Of a stretch of 64,000 nt of DNA, positions 45,545-54,912 are shown piece after piece. Location: assembly GCF_000378465.1 (NCBI RefSeq), contig NZ_KB899911.1, positions 1 through 64,000 on the forward strand, given 5' to 3'. The stretch comes from Elioraea tepidiphila DSM 17972. Lineage in GTDB: Bacteria > Pseudomonadota > Alphaproteobacteria > Acetobacterales > Acetobacteraceae. The first letter of the stretch is position 1; each line of letters starts with the position of its first letter. Below the pieces are notes generated by a model that was not told the origin of the DNA, ran no database searches, and saw only the letters and a list, made by a program, of their open reading frames with translations. The translations under genes were made by a program, and so were the position numbers.

Positions 45545-45572
45545 TTGACCCGACCTGCGATTGTCTTATTTA
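45545..45572 (+). promoter_or_regulatory. Sigma-70-type promoter of trcR
   Basis: TTGACC (45545-45550), a 16-base spacer, and TATTTA (45567-45572), in the only AT-richer stretch of the region. It lies about 60 bases ahead of the trcR start and after the stop of the acyl-CoA synthetase gene. It gives trcR its own transcription unit. Confidence 0.5.
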
Positions 45573-45630
45573 CCGTGACAGACCGAAGGCGCCGCCGGCT
45601 TGCGCCGCCGCGACCGCGAGGATGACCCCG

Positions 45631-46206
45631 ATGACACTGCCTCTGATGCCGAAGGCGACGGCCGTCTGGCTGATCGACAAGACATCGCTCACCTTCGAGC
45701 AGATCGCCGAGTTCACCGGCATGCACCCGCTGGAGGTGCAGGCGATCGCGGATGGCGACGTGGCGGTCGGCATCGTCGGGCATGACCCGATCGCCTCCGG
45801 TCAGCTGACGCGCGAGGAGATCGCGCGCTGCGAGGCCGACCCCTCCGCGCGGCTCAGGCTCTCGCCGATGACGGTGCAGCTGCCGAAGCCGAAGGCCAAG
45901 GGCGCGCGCTATACCCCCGTTGCGAAGCGCAACGACCGGCCGGACGCGATCGCCTGGCTGCTCCGCAATGTGCCGGTGCTGTCGGACCAGCAGATCTGCA
46001 AGCTGCTCGGCACCACCAAGGAGACAGTGCAGAAGATCCGCGACAAGACCCACTGGAACAGCGCCAACATCAAGCCGCGCGATCCGGTGATCCTCGGGCT
46101 TTGTTCGCAGAGCGACCTCAACCGCGAGATCAACCTCGCGGTCGAGAAGGCCGAGCGCGAGGGCCGTCCGATCCCGATGCAGCCCGAGGCCGCCGGGCAC
46201 CACTGA
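45631..46206 (+). CDS. trcR: Cell-cycle transcriptional regulator TrcR (DUF1013)
   Basis: 191 residues. DUF1013 proteins are small DNA-binding regulators of alphaproteobacteria linked to the CtrA cell-cycle network. The start MTLPLMPKATAVWLIDKTSL, HTH-like FEQIAEFTGMHPLEVQAIADG and second helix group VLSDQQICKLLGTTKETVQKI are diagnostic. ATG at 45631 is preferred over the ATG at 45622 because GAGG at 45618-45621 is at better spacing. The family is strongly conserved, which makes this a core-genome marker and supports the alphaproteobacterial assignment. Confidence 0.92.
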   Translation: MTLPLMPKATAVWLIDKTSLTFEQIAEFTGMHPLEVQAIADGDVAVGIVGHDPIASGQLTREEIARCEADPSARLRLSPMTVQLPKPKAKGARYTPVAKRNDRPDAIAWLLRNVPVLSDQQICKLLGTTKETVQKIRDKTHWNSANIKPRDPVILGLCSQSDLNREINLAVEKAEREGRPIPMQPEAAGHH

Positions 46207-46230
46207 CGTCCGGTCGGAGGAGCTGGCGCG

Positions 46231-47553
46231 TCAGTTGATCATCCCCGGCGCCGCGAGGCGCGGAATCGCCAGCACGAGATCCGGGAACAGGATCACCAGC
46301 GCCAGCACGCTCAGCATCGGGACCAGCATGATCGACACGTCCTTCATCGCGTCGATCACGCGGATGCCGCCGATATGCGAGGCGATCATCAGGCAGAGCC
46401 CGTAGGGCGGTGTCACCAGCCCGAAGGCGAGGCTGATGATGCCGATCAGGGCGAAATGGATCTGGTCCATGCCGACCGCGCGGGTCATCGGCTGGAGGAT
46501 CGTGCCGACGATGATGATCGAGGGGATCGCGTCGAGGAAGCAGCCGACGATCAGGAACACCCCCGCCACCATGAACCCGGTGCCGGTGATGCCGAGGCCC
46601 CAGGTCGCGACGCCCGCCAGCATGTGTTGCGGGATCTGGTAGTAGGCGAGCAGCCAGCCGAACGCGCTCGCGGTGCCGACACAGAACAGCGCGACCGAGG
46701 CGAAGCGCCCCGTGTCGAGCAGCGCGCCCCAGAACCCCTTCGCGTCCATCTCGCGATAGACCACGAACGACAGCACGGTCGCGTAGAGCACGGCGATGCA
46801 GCCGCTCTCGGTCGCGGTGAACCAGCCGAACAGCTTGCCGCTGACGATCATCAAGGGGGTGAGCAGCGCCGGGATCGCGTGCGCCGCCGCGCACAGGATC
46901 TCGCGGACGGTGGCGCGCTCGAACACCGGATAGTTGCGGCGCTTCGCATAGACGTAGACCGTGCCCATCAGCGCCAGCGTGATCATGATCCCGGGCACGA
47001 TCCCGGCGAGGAACAGCCCGCCGATCGAGACCGTCAAGATGCCGCCCCAGACGATCATCAGGATCGAGGGCGGGATGATCACCGCCAGCACCGACGAGCA
47101 CGCCGTGATCGCGACCGAGAAGCGCAGATCCATCCCGAGCTTCACCTGCGCGGGGATGAAGATCTTCGACTGGCTCGCCGCATCGGCGGTGGAGGAGCCC
47201 GAGATGCCGGCGAAGAAGAACGACAGCACGACGTTCACCTGCGCGAGCCCGCCGGGCACATGGCCCACCAGTGTCCGCGCGAGTTCCATCAGCCGGTTGG
47301 TGATGCCGCCCGCATTCATCAGGTTGGCGGTGAGCAGGAAGAACGGCACCGCGAGCAGGATGAAGCTGTTGTAGGCGTTGAAGGTCTCACCGATCAGCAG
47401 CAGCGGCCCGAGCCGCGGCTCGATCAGCGTGATCGGCAGGACCGCGAGACCGAGCGCGAACGCCACCGGCACGCGCAGCGCGAGCAGGCCGAAGAACAGC
47501 ACGAACAGGATCGCCGCCGCCTCGGCCGGCGACAGCACATTGCCGCCGAACAT
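46231..47553 (-). CDS. TRAP transporter large permease (DctM-type), second system
   Basis: 440 residues, about 12 membrane spans, with FILLAVPFFLLTANLMNAGG, FAGISGSSTADAASQSKIFI, IPPSILMIVWGGIL, FTATESGCIAVLYA and VTPPYGLCLMIASHIGG. It differs clearly from the DctM at 18323. ATG overlaps the DctQ stop (ATGA). It imports an organic acid together with the two genes upstream. Confidence 0.95.
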   Translation of the reverse strand: MFGGNVLSPAEAAAILFVLFFGLLALRVPVAFALGLAVLPITLIEPRLGPLLLIGETFNAYNSFILLAVPFFLLTANLMNAGGITNRLMELARTLVGHVPGGLAQVNVVLSFFFAGISGSSTADAASQSKIFIPAQVKLGMDLRFSVAITACSSVLAVIIPPSILMIVWGGILTVSIGGLFLAGIVPGIMITLALMGTVYVYAKRRNYPVFERATVREILCAAAHAIPALLTPLMIVSGKLFGWFTATESGCIAVLYATVLSFVVYREMDAKGFWGALLDTGRFASVALFCVGTASAFGWLLAYYQIPQHMLAGVATWGLGITGTGFMVAGVFLIVGCFLDAIPSIIIVGTILQPMTRAVGMDQIHFALIGIISLAFGLVTPPYGLCLMIASHIGGIRVIDAMKDVSIMLVPMLSVLALVILFPDLVLAIPRLAAPGMIN

Positions 47554-48059
47554 CAGGCGCGCCGCCCCGTCAGCACCAGCGCGGCATCGATCACGCGCTC
47601 GCCGGCGAACAGCATCCAGGACGCTCCCGCGATCGGCCAGGCGATGTGGATCAGCCAGAGCGGCAGTTCCGCGAGCTCGCTGATCCGGAACCAGGCGAAG
47701 TCGGTGTACTCCCAGCCCCACCAGAAGAAGGAGACGGCGAGCACCAGGATCGCCCCGTTCGCGAGCAGATCGAGTGCGGCGCGCGCGCGCGGCGTCAGGC
47801 TCGGCCAGAGATCGACCACGAAATGCCCCGCCTCGCGCACGCCCACGATCGAGCCGAGCATGATCATCCAGACGAGAAGGAAACGGGCCATCTCCTCGGT
47901 CCAGATGTAGTGCGGGATGAACGGGACGAAGCGGCTGACCACCTGCATCGTCACCGGCAGCACCAGGATGCCGAGGCAGAGGGCCAGCAGCACGCGCAGC
48001 AGCGCCGCATAGAGATCGGTCACGCGCCGCAGCATCCCGGGCGCGGAGTGGCTGGTCAT
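47553..48059 (-). CDS. TRAP transporter small permease (DctQ-type), second system
   Basis: 168 residues from the ATG at 48059, with four membrane segments. VVSRFVPFIPHYIWTEEMAR and MIMLGSIVGVREAGHFVVDL are typical DctQ sequences. A longer in-frame opening (ATG at 48101) adds 14 residues without family support. It lies between the binding protein and the large permease. Confidence 0.9.
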   Translation of the reverse strand: MTSHSAPGMLRRVTDLYAALLRVLLALCLGILVLPVTMQVVSRFVPFIPHYIWTEEMARFLLVWMIMLGSIVGVREAGHFVVDLWPSLTPRARAALDLLANGAILVLAVSFFWWGWEYTDFAWFRISELAELPLWLIHIAWPIAGASWMLFAGERVIDAALVLTGRRA

Positions 48060-48117
48060 CAGGGCGATCCGGAAAGAGGAAGATGCCGGGGCGGCACGCA
48101 CCGCCCCGGCCGCACCA

Positions 48118-49116
48118 TCAGCCGACGAGTCCCTGCATGCGAGCGAGGATGCCGTCGGCGCCGATCTCGCGCGCGTAGGCCGCGATCACGGGATCGACCA
48201 GGCGCTTCATCTCGCCGCGCTCGGGGAAGGGGATGCGGCGGAGCCGCCCCGCGCTCTCCAGTGCCACGAGCTTCTGCTCGTCCTCGCTCGACTCGACCTC
48301 GCGCCCATGCGCCCCGCCCTCGCGGCCGGCCTTGAGGATCGCCTCCTTCAGGTCTTCGGGCAGGCGGGCGAAGGTGTGCGCCGAGAAGCAGAGCGGGCGG
48401 ATCGTGATCGCGTGCTGCGTCATGATGAGGTTCGGCGCGACCTCGTAGAAGCGCATCTGCTCCACGCCGGCGGCCTCGTTCTCGCCCGCCTCGATCACGT
48501 TGTTCTGGATCGCGTTGTAGACCTCGTTATAGGCGATCACGGTCGGGCTCATGCCGGCGGCCTGGAAGGTCCGGCTCCAGATCGGCGCACCCTGCACGCG
48601 GATCTTGAGCCCGCGCAGCTCCGCCATGTTGCGCACCACCTTGTTGGCGAAGATGTTGCGCACGCCGCCGCCCGCATAGCCGATCAGCATCACGCGCGCG
48701 CGACTTGCCACCTCGTCCGCGATCGGCTTCAGCACGTCCTGGTCCAGCACGCGGTTCCAGTGCGCGAGGTCGTTGAACAGGAACGGCGCGTCGATGAACG
48801 GCGCGGCGCGCGAGAAGGTGGACATGTGCGCGGGCGAGACCACCGCGTAATCGACCGCGCGGCCCTGCGCCATGTACTCGAAATACTGCTTCTCCAGCCC
48901 GAGCGAGGAGTTGCGGTGCAGCACGAAGTTGATCGGCTTGCCGTAGTAGTGCTTCACGCGCTCCTCGAAGCGCAGCATCGCCTTGTTGAAGGCGTGCTCG
49001 TCGCTGAACTGCGAGGCGCCGTTCAGCGTGATCGCCTGGGCGCGCGCGGTGTGCAGGGCCGGGGCGGCAAGCGCGGCGCCGGCGGCCCCCGCCAGCAGAT
49101 GACGTCGACGGATCAT
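48118..49116 (-). CDS. TRAP transporter solute-binding protein (DctP-type), second system
   Basis: 332 residues. GGAGGAGGAACC precedes the ATG at 49116. Signal MIRRRHLLAGAAGAALAAPA, cleaved near ARAQA. DctP elements are LRGLKIRVQGAPIWSRTFQA, the NEVYNAIQNNVIEAGENE ligand-lobe segment, and LPEDLKEAILKAGREG. It binds a small carboxylate in the periplasm. It diverges from srfB across 202 bases that contain a palindrome (49166-49181). Confidence 0.94.
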   Translation of the reverse strand: MIRRRHLLAGAAGAALAAPALHTARAQAITLNGASQFSDEHAFNKAMLRFEERVKHYYGKPINFVLHRNSSLGLEKQYFEYMAQGRAVDYAVVSPAHMSTFSRAAPFIDAPFLFNDLAHWNRVLDQDVLKPIADEVASRARVMLIGYAGGGVRNIFANKVVRNMAELRGLKIRVQGAPIWSRTFQAAGMSPTVIAYNEVYNAIQNNVIEAGENEAAGVEQMRFYEVAPNLIMTQHAITIRPLCFSAHTFARLPEDLKEAILKAGREGGAHGREVESSEDEQKLVALESAGRLRRIPFPERGEMKRLVDPVIAAYAREIGADGILARMQGLVG

Positions 49117-49165
49117 GCGGTTCCTCCTCCAGGCTTATCGCCGGCGTCTCCGATCCGGCTTCGGC

Positions 49166-49181
49166 GTAACCATACAGTTAC
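49166..49181. promoter_or_regulatory. GTAAC-N6-GTTAC palindrome (candidate operator)
   Basis: GTAAC and GTTAC form a perfect dyad around CATACA in one of the few AT-richer spots of the window, 50 bases upstream of the TRAP binding-protein start and about 140 bases upstream of srfB. Its form resembles GntR-type operators. No regulator gene is adjacent, so its target direction is open. Confidence 0.35.
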
Positions 49182-49318
49182 CCCATGAGCCGCGATAGCC
49201 CCTGGGCGCGGGGCGGCGGATCGTTGCCATGGGCGAACGCTTGCCGCATCGTCCGGCCTTCCGCCATGATCGTCCCGCATCCTCGCGGCCCGATCGCGCC
49301 GCCCAACCAAGCCGGACC

Positions 49319-52270
49319 ATGGCCGCACCGACCAGCCTCGTCAGCCTCGTGCCGCAGAGCGGCATCCAGTTCATCGACCTGCTGGTGGACGCGCAGGCGC
49401 TGCCGCGCCTCACGCGCGCGTTCTGGGAGGAGGACCTGCCGGAGGACCCCGGCCCCGACGGGCGGCCGCGCATCGCGCTGCGCGAGCTCGTCGCCGATCC
49501 GGCCGACGGCACGCTGTTCGATCCCGTCACCGGCACCCGCCCGCCCGAGGAGCGCATCTATCAGATCAACCTCGCGCGCGCGCTCGAGCCGTTCCTGAAT
49601 GTCTGGACGCCGCTGCCCTTCTTCCAGATGGGCGACCCGGACGCGACCGGGGCGGCCGCGATCGAGGACGGGCCGACCAACTGGGCGCGCATCCGGCTGA
49701 GCCCGCTTTCCGCGCCTGACCGGCATGGCAACACCCACGCCATCACCCTCGCCTTCGACACCGCGCTTGCCCCGCGCGTGAAGGGGCAGGTCTATGCCGC
49801 GCTGCCGCCCGCCACCGAGGAGCTGCTGTTCGGCCTGGTGCCGGACGCCGCGCGCAATGCCTGGTTCCTGCGCCAGGCCTGGGTGGACCAGTGGCTGGAG
49901 GCGAATTTCCGCGAGGCGCGCGAGGCGGCGCGCGGCCGCAGGCTGCGCCCCGAGGACATCCCGTGGCGGGCCGAGCACTGGGCGCGCTACCTCACCTTCC
50001 TCGCGATCCTCGAGGAGTCCGGGCTGATCCCGCGCGTGCGCACGATCGACATCGCCTCCGAGCGCCTGCCCTACCGGCCGATCGATGTCGATCTCGTGCT
50101 CGATCTCGGCAACAGCCGCACCTGCGGGATGCTGGTCGAGGAGCACCCCGACCGGCCGCTCGACTTCAACAACGGCACCGTGCTGCGCCTGCGCGAGCTC
50201 TCCGCGCCGCACCGCACGCACCAGTTGCCGTTCGAGAGCCGGGTCGAGTTCCACCGCGCGAGTTTCGGCCGCGACGGGCTCAGCCACAAATCCGGGCGCA
50301 CGCTGGCATTCCATTGGGGCAGCCCGGTGCGCGTCGGGCCCGAGGCGGTGCGGCTCGCGGCCGAGGCGCGCGGCAACGAAGGCGCGACCGGGCTCTCCTC
50401 GCCCAAGCGCTATCTCTGGGACACGCGGCCCACCGCGGTGGTCTGGCGCTTCAACGGCGCCGCGCCGGACGGCACGACCGAGCCGCCCGTCAGCGGCTGG
50501 TTCATGGAGCACGTCTCGGAGGAGGGCGAGGTGCTGGAGACGATCGGCCATCGGCTGATCCCGGGCGTGCGCGCGCGCTTCTCCCGCTCCTCGCTCGCGA
50601 CCTTCATGCTGGCCGAGCTGCTGATGCAGGCGCTCAGCCAGATCAATGCGCCGGATCATCGTGCCGCGCGGGGATCGATCCATGTGCCGCGAAGGCTGCG
50701 CCGGCTCGTTCTCACCCTGCCGCCGGCGATGCCGCTCGCCGAGCAGCGCATCCTGCGGATGCGCGCCCAGGCAGCGGTGGATTTCGCCTGGCGCCTGATG
50801 GGCTGGTCGGAGCCGGGGGCGGGCCTGCCGCGGCCGCCCGCCAAGCCCGAGATCATCGCCAATCTGGACGAGGCGACCGCGACCCAGCTCGTCTGGCTCT
50901 ACAACGAATGCCGCTGGCGGCTGAAATCCGAGCCGAGGCTGCTGTTCGCGCTGCAGGGCAAGGTGCGGCGCGGCTACGGCGACGAGCCGTCGCTCCGCAT
51001 CGCCTCGATCGACGTGGGCGGCGGCACCACCGACCTGATGGTGGCGACCTATGTCGCCGAGCACGGCCAGACCATCCTGCCGAAGCAGAATTTCCGCGAA
51101 GGCTTCCGCATCGCCGGCGACGACCTGCTTCAGTCCGTGATCGAGACGGTGCTGCTGCCGCGCATCGAGCGCGCGATGGCGGAGGCGGGCGTGGCGGGGC
51201 CGAAGGCGCTCCTGCGCGAGCTGCTCGCGGGGGCGGCGGCCGGGCAGAGCGAGCAGGAGCGGCATCTGCGCCGCCAGTTCGTCGCCCTCGTGCTGGAGCC
51301 GATCGGGCTCGCGGTGCTGCACGCCTATGAGGGGCTGAAGGGGCGCGAGGCGGGCGAGGTGCTGCGCGCGCCGGCCGGCCGGCTGCTTGCCGGGCTGCCG
51401 AGTGTCGGTCGCGCGGTCGCCTATGTCGAGGAGCAGGCGCGCGCGCGCGGCGGCGCGGCGTTCTCGCTGATGGAGGTCGAGATCGTCGCGACCGCCGCGC
51501 AGATCGATGCCGTCGTCACCGCCGTGCTCGGCCCCGTGCTCGCCGACCTGCTGGAATGCGTCCATGCCTTCGATGTCGATGTGCTTCTGCTCTCGGGCCG
51601 GCCGTCGCGGCTGCGCGCGGTGCGCGAGGCGGTGATCGCGCGGCTGGCCGTGGCGCCGCATCGCGTGGTGCCGATGGACTCCTATCCCGTGGAGCAGTGG
51701 TATCCGTTCCGCGATCCGACCGGGCACATCGCCGATCCGAAGACCACCGCCGCGGTGGGCGCGATGATCAGCGCGACCGCCGAGGGCAGGCTCGAAGGCT
51801 TCCTGCTGCGCTCCTCGCGGCTCGGCATGCGCTCGACCGCGCGGGTGATCGGGCTCATGGACCAGTCGGGACAGATCCGCAACGAGAACGTGAAGCTGCG
51901 CGACCTCGACCTCGAACGCCTGCCCGCCGCGGGCGAGACCTCCTTCACCCTCGCCTTCGCCGCGCCCGCCTTCCTCGGCTTCCGCCAGCTCGACCTGGAA
52001 CGCTGGACCGCGACGCGGCTCTACCGCCTGGAGTTCGGCAATCCGGCCTCGGTACGGCGGCTCGCCCTGCCGTTGACGCTGACCATCACGCGCGGCGAGA
52101 TCGATCCCGACCGGCCGGATGCCGAGGAGAAGCGCGAGGCGTTCACCATCACCGAGATCACCGATGCGGAGGGCGATACCGTGCAGCGCCAGCAGGTGGT
52201 GCTGCGCTTGCAGACCGAGGCCGAGGAGGCCGGCTACTGGCGCGACACCGGCGCGCTGAAGGTGCCGTGA
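49319..52270 (+). CDS. srfB: SrfB-family protein (actin/Hsp70-fold ATPase)
   Basis: 983 residues, close to Salmonella SrfB. The start MAAPTSLVSLVPQSGIQFID at 49319 matches the family N-terminus; an upstream in-frame ATG (49229) adds unrelated residues, and no good ribosome-binding site supports either. Three actin-fold nucleotide motifs are intact: phosphate 1 DLGNSRTCG (262-270), phosphate 2 DVGGGTTD (565-572) and the adenosine loop SGRPSR (759-764). It should bind ATP in the cytoplasm and change shape or assemble. One base separates it from srfC. In Salmonella srfABC lies under SsrB control, with a poorly known role in virulence; nothing here suggests a host-associated lifestyle. Confidence 0.9.
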   Translation: MAAPTSLVSLVPQSGIQFIDLLVDAQALPRLTRAFWEEDLPEDPGPDGRPRIALRELVADPADGTLFDPVTGTRPPEERIYQINLARALEPFLNVWTPLPFFQMGDPDATGAAAIEDGPTNWARIRLSPLSAPDRHGNTHAITLAFDTALAPRVKGQVYAALPPATEELLFGLVPDAARNAWFLRQAWVDQWLEANFREAREAARGRRLRPEDIPWRAEHWARYLTFLAILEESGLIPRVRTIDIASERLPYRPIDVDLVLDLGNSRTCGMLVEEHPDRPLDFNNGTVLRLRELSAPHRTHQLPFESRVEFHRASFGRDGLSHKSGRTLAFHWGSPVRVGPEAVRLAAEARGNEGATGLSSPKRYLWDTRPTAVVWRFNGAAPDGTTEPPVSGWFMEHVSEEGEVLETIGHRLIPGVRARFSRSSLATFMLAELLMQALSQINAPDHRAARGSIHVPRRLRRLVLTLPPAMPLAEQRILRMRAQAAVDFAWRLMGWSEPGAGLPRPPAKPEIIANLDEATATQLVWLYNECRWRLKSEPRLLFALQGKVRRGYGDEPSLRIASIDVGGGTTDLMVATYVAEHGQTILPKQNFREGFRIAGDDLLQSVIETVLLPRIERAMAEAGVAGPKALLRELLAGAAAGQSEQERHLRRQFVALVLEPIGLAVLHAYEGLKGREAGEVLRAPAGRLLAGLPSVGRAVAYVEEQARARGGAAFSLMEVEIVATAAQIDAVVTAVLGPVLADLLECVHAFDVDVLLLSGRPSRLRAVREAVIARLAVAPHRVVPMDSYPVEQWYPFRDPTGHIADPKTTAAVGAMISATAEGRLEGFLLRSSRLGMRSTARVIGLMDQSGQIRNENVKLRDLDLERLPAAGETSFTLAFAAPAFLGFRQLDLERWTATRLYRLEFGNPASVRRLALPLTLTITRGEIDPDRPDAEEKREAFTITEITDAEGDTVQRQQVVLRLQTEAEEAGYWRDTGALKVP

Positions 52271-52271
52271 C

Positions 52272-54905
52272 ATGACGGACGCGACACTTCCCGAGGATCG
52301 CGCGCTGGCCGATCGCGCGCTGCGCGTGGCCGGGGCGACGGCGGATGCGCTCGCCTGGGCGGCCCGGCACCCCGAGGCCGCGCGCGAGGGCGGGGCCGCG
52401 CTTGCGCGCGACCTGCGGCGCTTCGGCCTGCGGGCGAAGAAGCTCGCCGCCGCGGCGGCGCGGCCGATGTGCGTCTCGGTGTTCGGGCCGAGCCAGTCCG
52501 GCAAGAGCTATCTGATCTCGGCACTCGCGCGGAAGGGCACCGAGCCCGTGCGCGTGCTGCTCGGGGCGGAGGCGATCGATTTCGTCGCCGAGATCAATCC
52601 CGAGGGCGGCAAGGAGGCGACGGGGCTCGTCACGCGCTTCACCATGCGGCCCACGCCGGGCCTGCCCGGCCGGCCCGTCACGGTGCGCCTGCTGACCCAG
52701 ACGGATGTGGTGAAGATCCTCGGCAACTCGTTCCTCGAGGACTTCAACCGCGACGCCGTGGTGCCGCTGCCGCAGGCCGAGGTCGCGTCTCTGATCGACA
52801 CGCTGCGCCATCGCGCCGGGCCATCGCCCTCGACCGTGGTGGACGAGGACGCGGTATTCGACCTCCAGGAGTATTTCGAGCGCTATTTCCGCGGCCATCC
52901 GGTGATCCTCTCGCTCGGCGCGGGGTTCTGGCGCGAGGCGGCGGCGCTGGCGCCGCGCCTGTCGGTCGCCGATCGCGCGCGGCTGTTCGGCGTGCTCTGG
53001 AACGGCATCGGCGCCTACACCGAGACCTGCCGCCGGCTCACCGAGGCGCTCGCCGCCCTCGGCGACCCCGACGAGGCGTTCATGGGCACCGAGGCGCTGA
53101 TGCCGCGCACGGCCAGCATCATCGATGTCGAGACGCTCGCCGGGCTCGGCGCGCCGGACGGGCGGGCGAGCCTCGAGATCGCCACGCGCGACGGGCGCAA
53201 GGCGAGCCTGCCGCGCCCCGTCGTCGCTGCGCTGGTGGCCGAGCTGCGCCTGACGCTCTCCCAGCAGCCCTGGGATTTCTTCGCCGGCACCGACCTGCTC
53301 GACTTCCCCGGCGCGCGCTCGCGCGAGGTTCTGTCGGACGCGGAGGCCTATCTCGCCGAGCCCGCGCGCGTCGCGCCGCTCTACCTGCGCGGCAAGGTCG
53401 CGTATCTCTACCAGCGCTACGTCGCCGAGCAGGAACTCACCTCGATGCTGCTCTGCATCGGCCCCTCCAACCAGGAGGTGCGCACGCTGCCGGGCATGGT
53501 GAAGGAGTGGGTGGACGCGACCCACGGGGCCACGCCGGAGGAACGCGCGAAGCAGGCGACCGCGCTGTTCGTGGTGCTGACCAAGTTCGACATGGAGTTC
53601 GAGGAGAAGCGCGGCCGAAAGGAGGACGAACCCGGCCAGGGCACGCGCTGGGCGACCCGCATCGAGGCCTCGATCACGCGCTTCCTTGGGCTCGAGCACG
53701 CCTGGCCGCAGGAGTGGACCCCCGGCCAGCCGTTCAACAACACGTTCTGGCTGCGCAACCCCAACGTGGCGGCGCGCGCGCTGCTGACCTATGACGCGGA
53801 GGGGCGCGAGACCGGCGAGCTCGATCCGGCGCGCATGCGCCGGCTGCGCGACGAGTTCCTCGGCACGCCCGAGGTGCAGCGGCATTTCGCCGATCCCGCG
53901 CGCGCCTGGGACGAGGCGATGCGGCTCAATGACGGCGGCGTGACCTATCTCGCCGAGCGTCTCGCGCCCGTCTGCAACCCGGCGCTGAAGCGCGGCCAGG
54001 TGGCGGCGCGGCTCGCCACGCTCACGCGCCAGATCGCCGCCCGGCTCGACCCGTTCCACGTCTCGGACGATCGCGAGACGGAACGGGCCAAGCGCAAGGC
54101 CGAAGGCCAGGCGCTGGTGCCGCATCTCGCCGCCTGCCTCCAGGCGCAGCGCTTCGGGCTGATGCTGCGCGCGATGCAGGTCGAGACCGAGGCGCTGGCG
54201 CACAGCTTCTACCGGCTCTTGCTGCACGCGCCCGAGGATGGCGCCCGGCCCGCGCCCGTCACCGGCGCGGCGGTGCGGGCGGCGGAGCTGCACGACGACC
54301 TCGCCGGGCTGTTCGGCGCCGAGGCCGCGCCCGCGTCCGCGAAGGCGGAGTCGCGCACCGACATCGCCGACCAGCTCGCCGAGGCCGCGCTCACCGAGTG
54401 GCAGGAGCGGCTGCGCAGTTTCGGTGCCGATCCGGCCACCGCGTCCTTCCTGCTGATCCCGCGCGAGCAGGCGACGTTCCTCGCCGCGCAGGTCGCGGTC
54501 GGCGCGGGCTGGCAGGATCTGCGCGGGACGATCGCGGGCGCGATCCGCGAGCGGACGGGCTTCCACGAGCGCCTCGCCGACAGCCTGGTGAAGCCGGTGA
54601 TGATCGCCGAGCGGGCGGTGAACGATTTCGTCGCGACGCTCGGCTTCGACCGGATGAAGGAGGCCGACCGGCCGCGCACGCCGCGCGAGAACCGCGTCGT
54701 CTTCGCCCCGCGCGAGGCGGCGGAGGACCTGCCGGCGCTGGGGCCGCTGCCGCGCCCGTTCGAGCGCGAGTTCGCGGTGGACTGGATCACCGCCTTCGCC
54801 CGCCTGGTCGATCTCAACGTCGATCACGCCTTCGGCGGGCGCATCGACAGCGAAGCGAACGCGGCGCTCGGCCGCATCCTCGGCGTGCTGCGCCAGGCGG
54901 CCTGA
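52272..54905 (+). CDS. srfC: SrfC-family protein (dynamin-like GTPase)
   Basis: 877 residues. GTPase motifs are visible: G1 GPSQSGKS (72-79), G3 DFPG (344-347, the D-x-P-G form of dynamins) and G4 TKFD (437-440). The G1-G3 gap is unusually long (about 265 residues), as in SrfC relatives with an inserted domain. The rest, about 500-877, is mostly helical and could be a stalk/effector region. It has no signal or membrane span, so it acts in the cytoplasm with SrfB. The next gene begins 7 bases later. Confidence 0.88.
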   Translation: MTDATLPEDRALADRALRVAGATADALAWAARHPEAAREGGAALARDLRRFGLRAKKLAAAAARPMCVSVFGPSQSGKSYLISALARKGTEPVRVLLGAEAIDFVAEINPEGGKEATGLVTRFTMRPTPGLPGRPVTVRLLTQTDVVKILGNSFLEDFNRDAVVPLPQAEVASLIDTLRHRAGPSPSTVVDEDAVFDLQEYFERYFRGHPVILSLGAGFWREAAALAPRLSVADRARLFGVLWNGIGAYTETCRRLTEALAALGDPDEAFMGTEALMPRTASIIDVETLAGLGAPDGRASLEIATRDGRKASLPRPVVAALVAELRLTLSQQPWDFFAGTDLLDFPGARSREVLSDAEAYLAEPARVAPLYLRGKVAYLYQRYVAEQELTSMLLCIGPSNQEVRTLPGMVKEWVDATHGATPEERAKQATALFVVLTKFDMEFEEKRGRKEDEPGQGTRWATRIEASITRFLGLEHAWPQEWTPGQPFNNTFWLRNPNVAARALLTYDAEGRETGELDPARMRRLRDEFLGTPEVQRHFADPARAWDEAMRLNDGGVTYLAERLAPVCNPALKRGQVAARLATLTRQIAARLDPFHVSDDRETERAKRKAEGQALVPHLAACLQAQRFGLMLRAMQVETEALAHSFYRLLLHAPEDGARPAPVTGAAVRAAELHDDLAGLFGAEAAPASAKAESRTDIADQLAEAALTEWQERLRSFGADPATASFLLIPREQATFLAAQVAVGAGWQDLRGTIAGAIRERTGFHERLADSLVKPVMIAERAVNDFVATLGFDRMKEADRPRTPRENRVVFAPREAAEDLPALGPLPRPFEREFAVDWITAFARLVDLNVDHAFGGRIDSEANAALGRILGVLRQAA

Positions 54906-54912
54906 GCGGGCG

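Noticed and set aside
46203-46233. Short inverted repeat CTGACG/CGTCAG between trcR and the TRAP operon as a terminator
   Set aside because: The arms are six bases with a 19-base spacer and no T-run; too weak to call.
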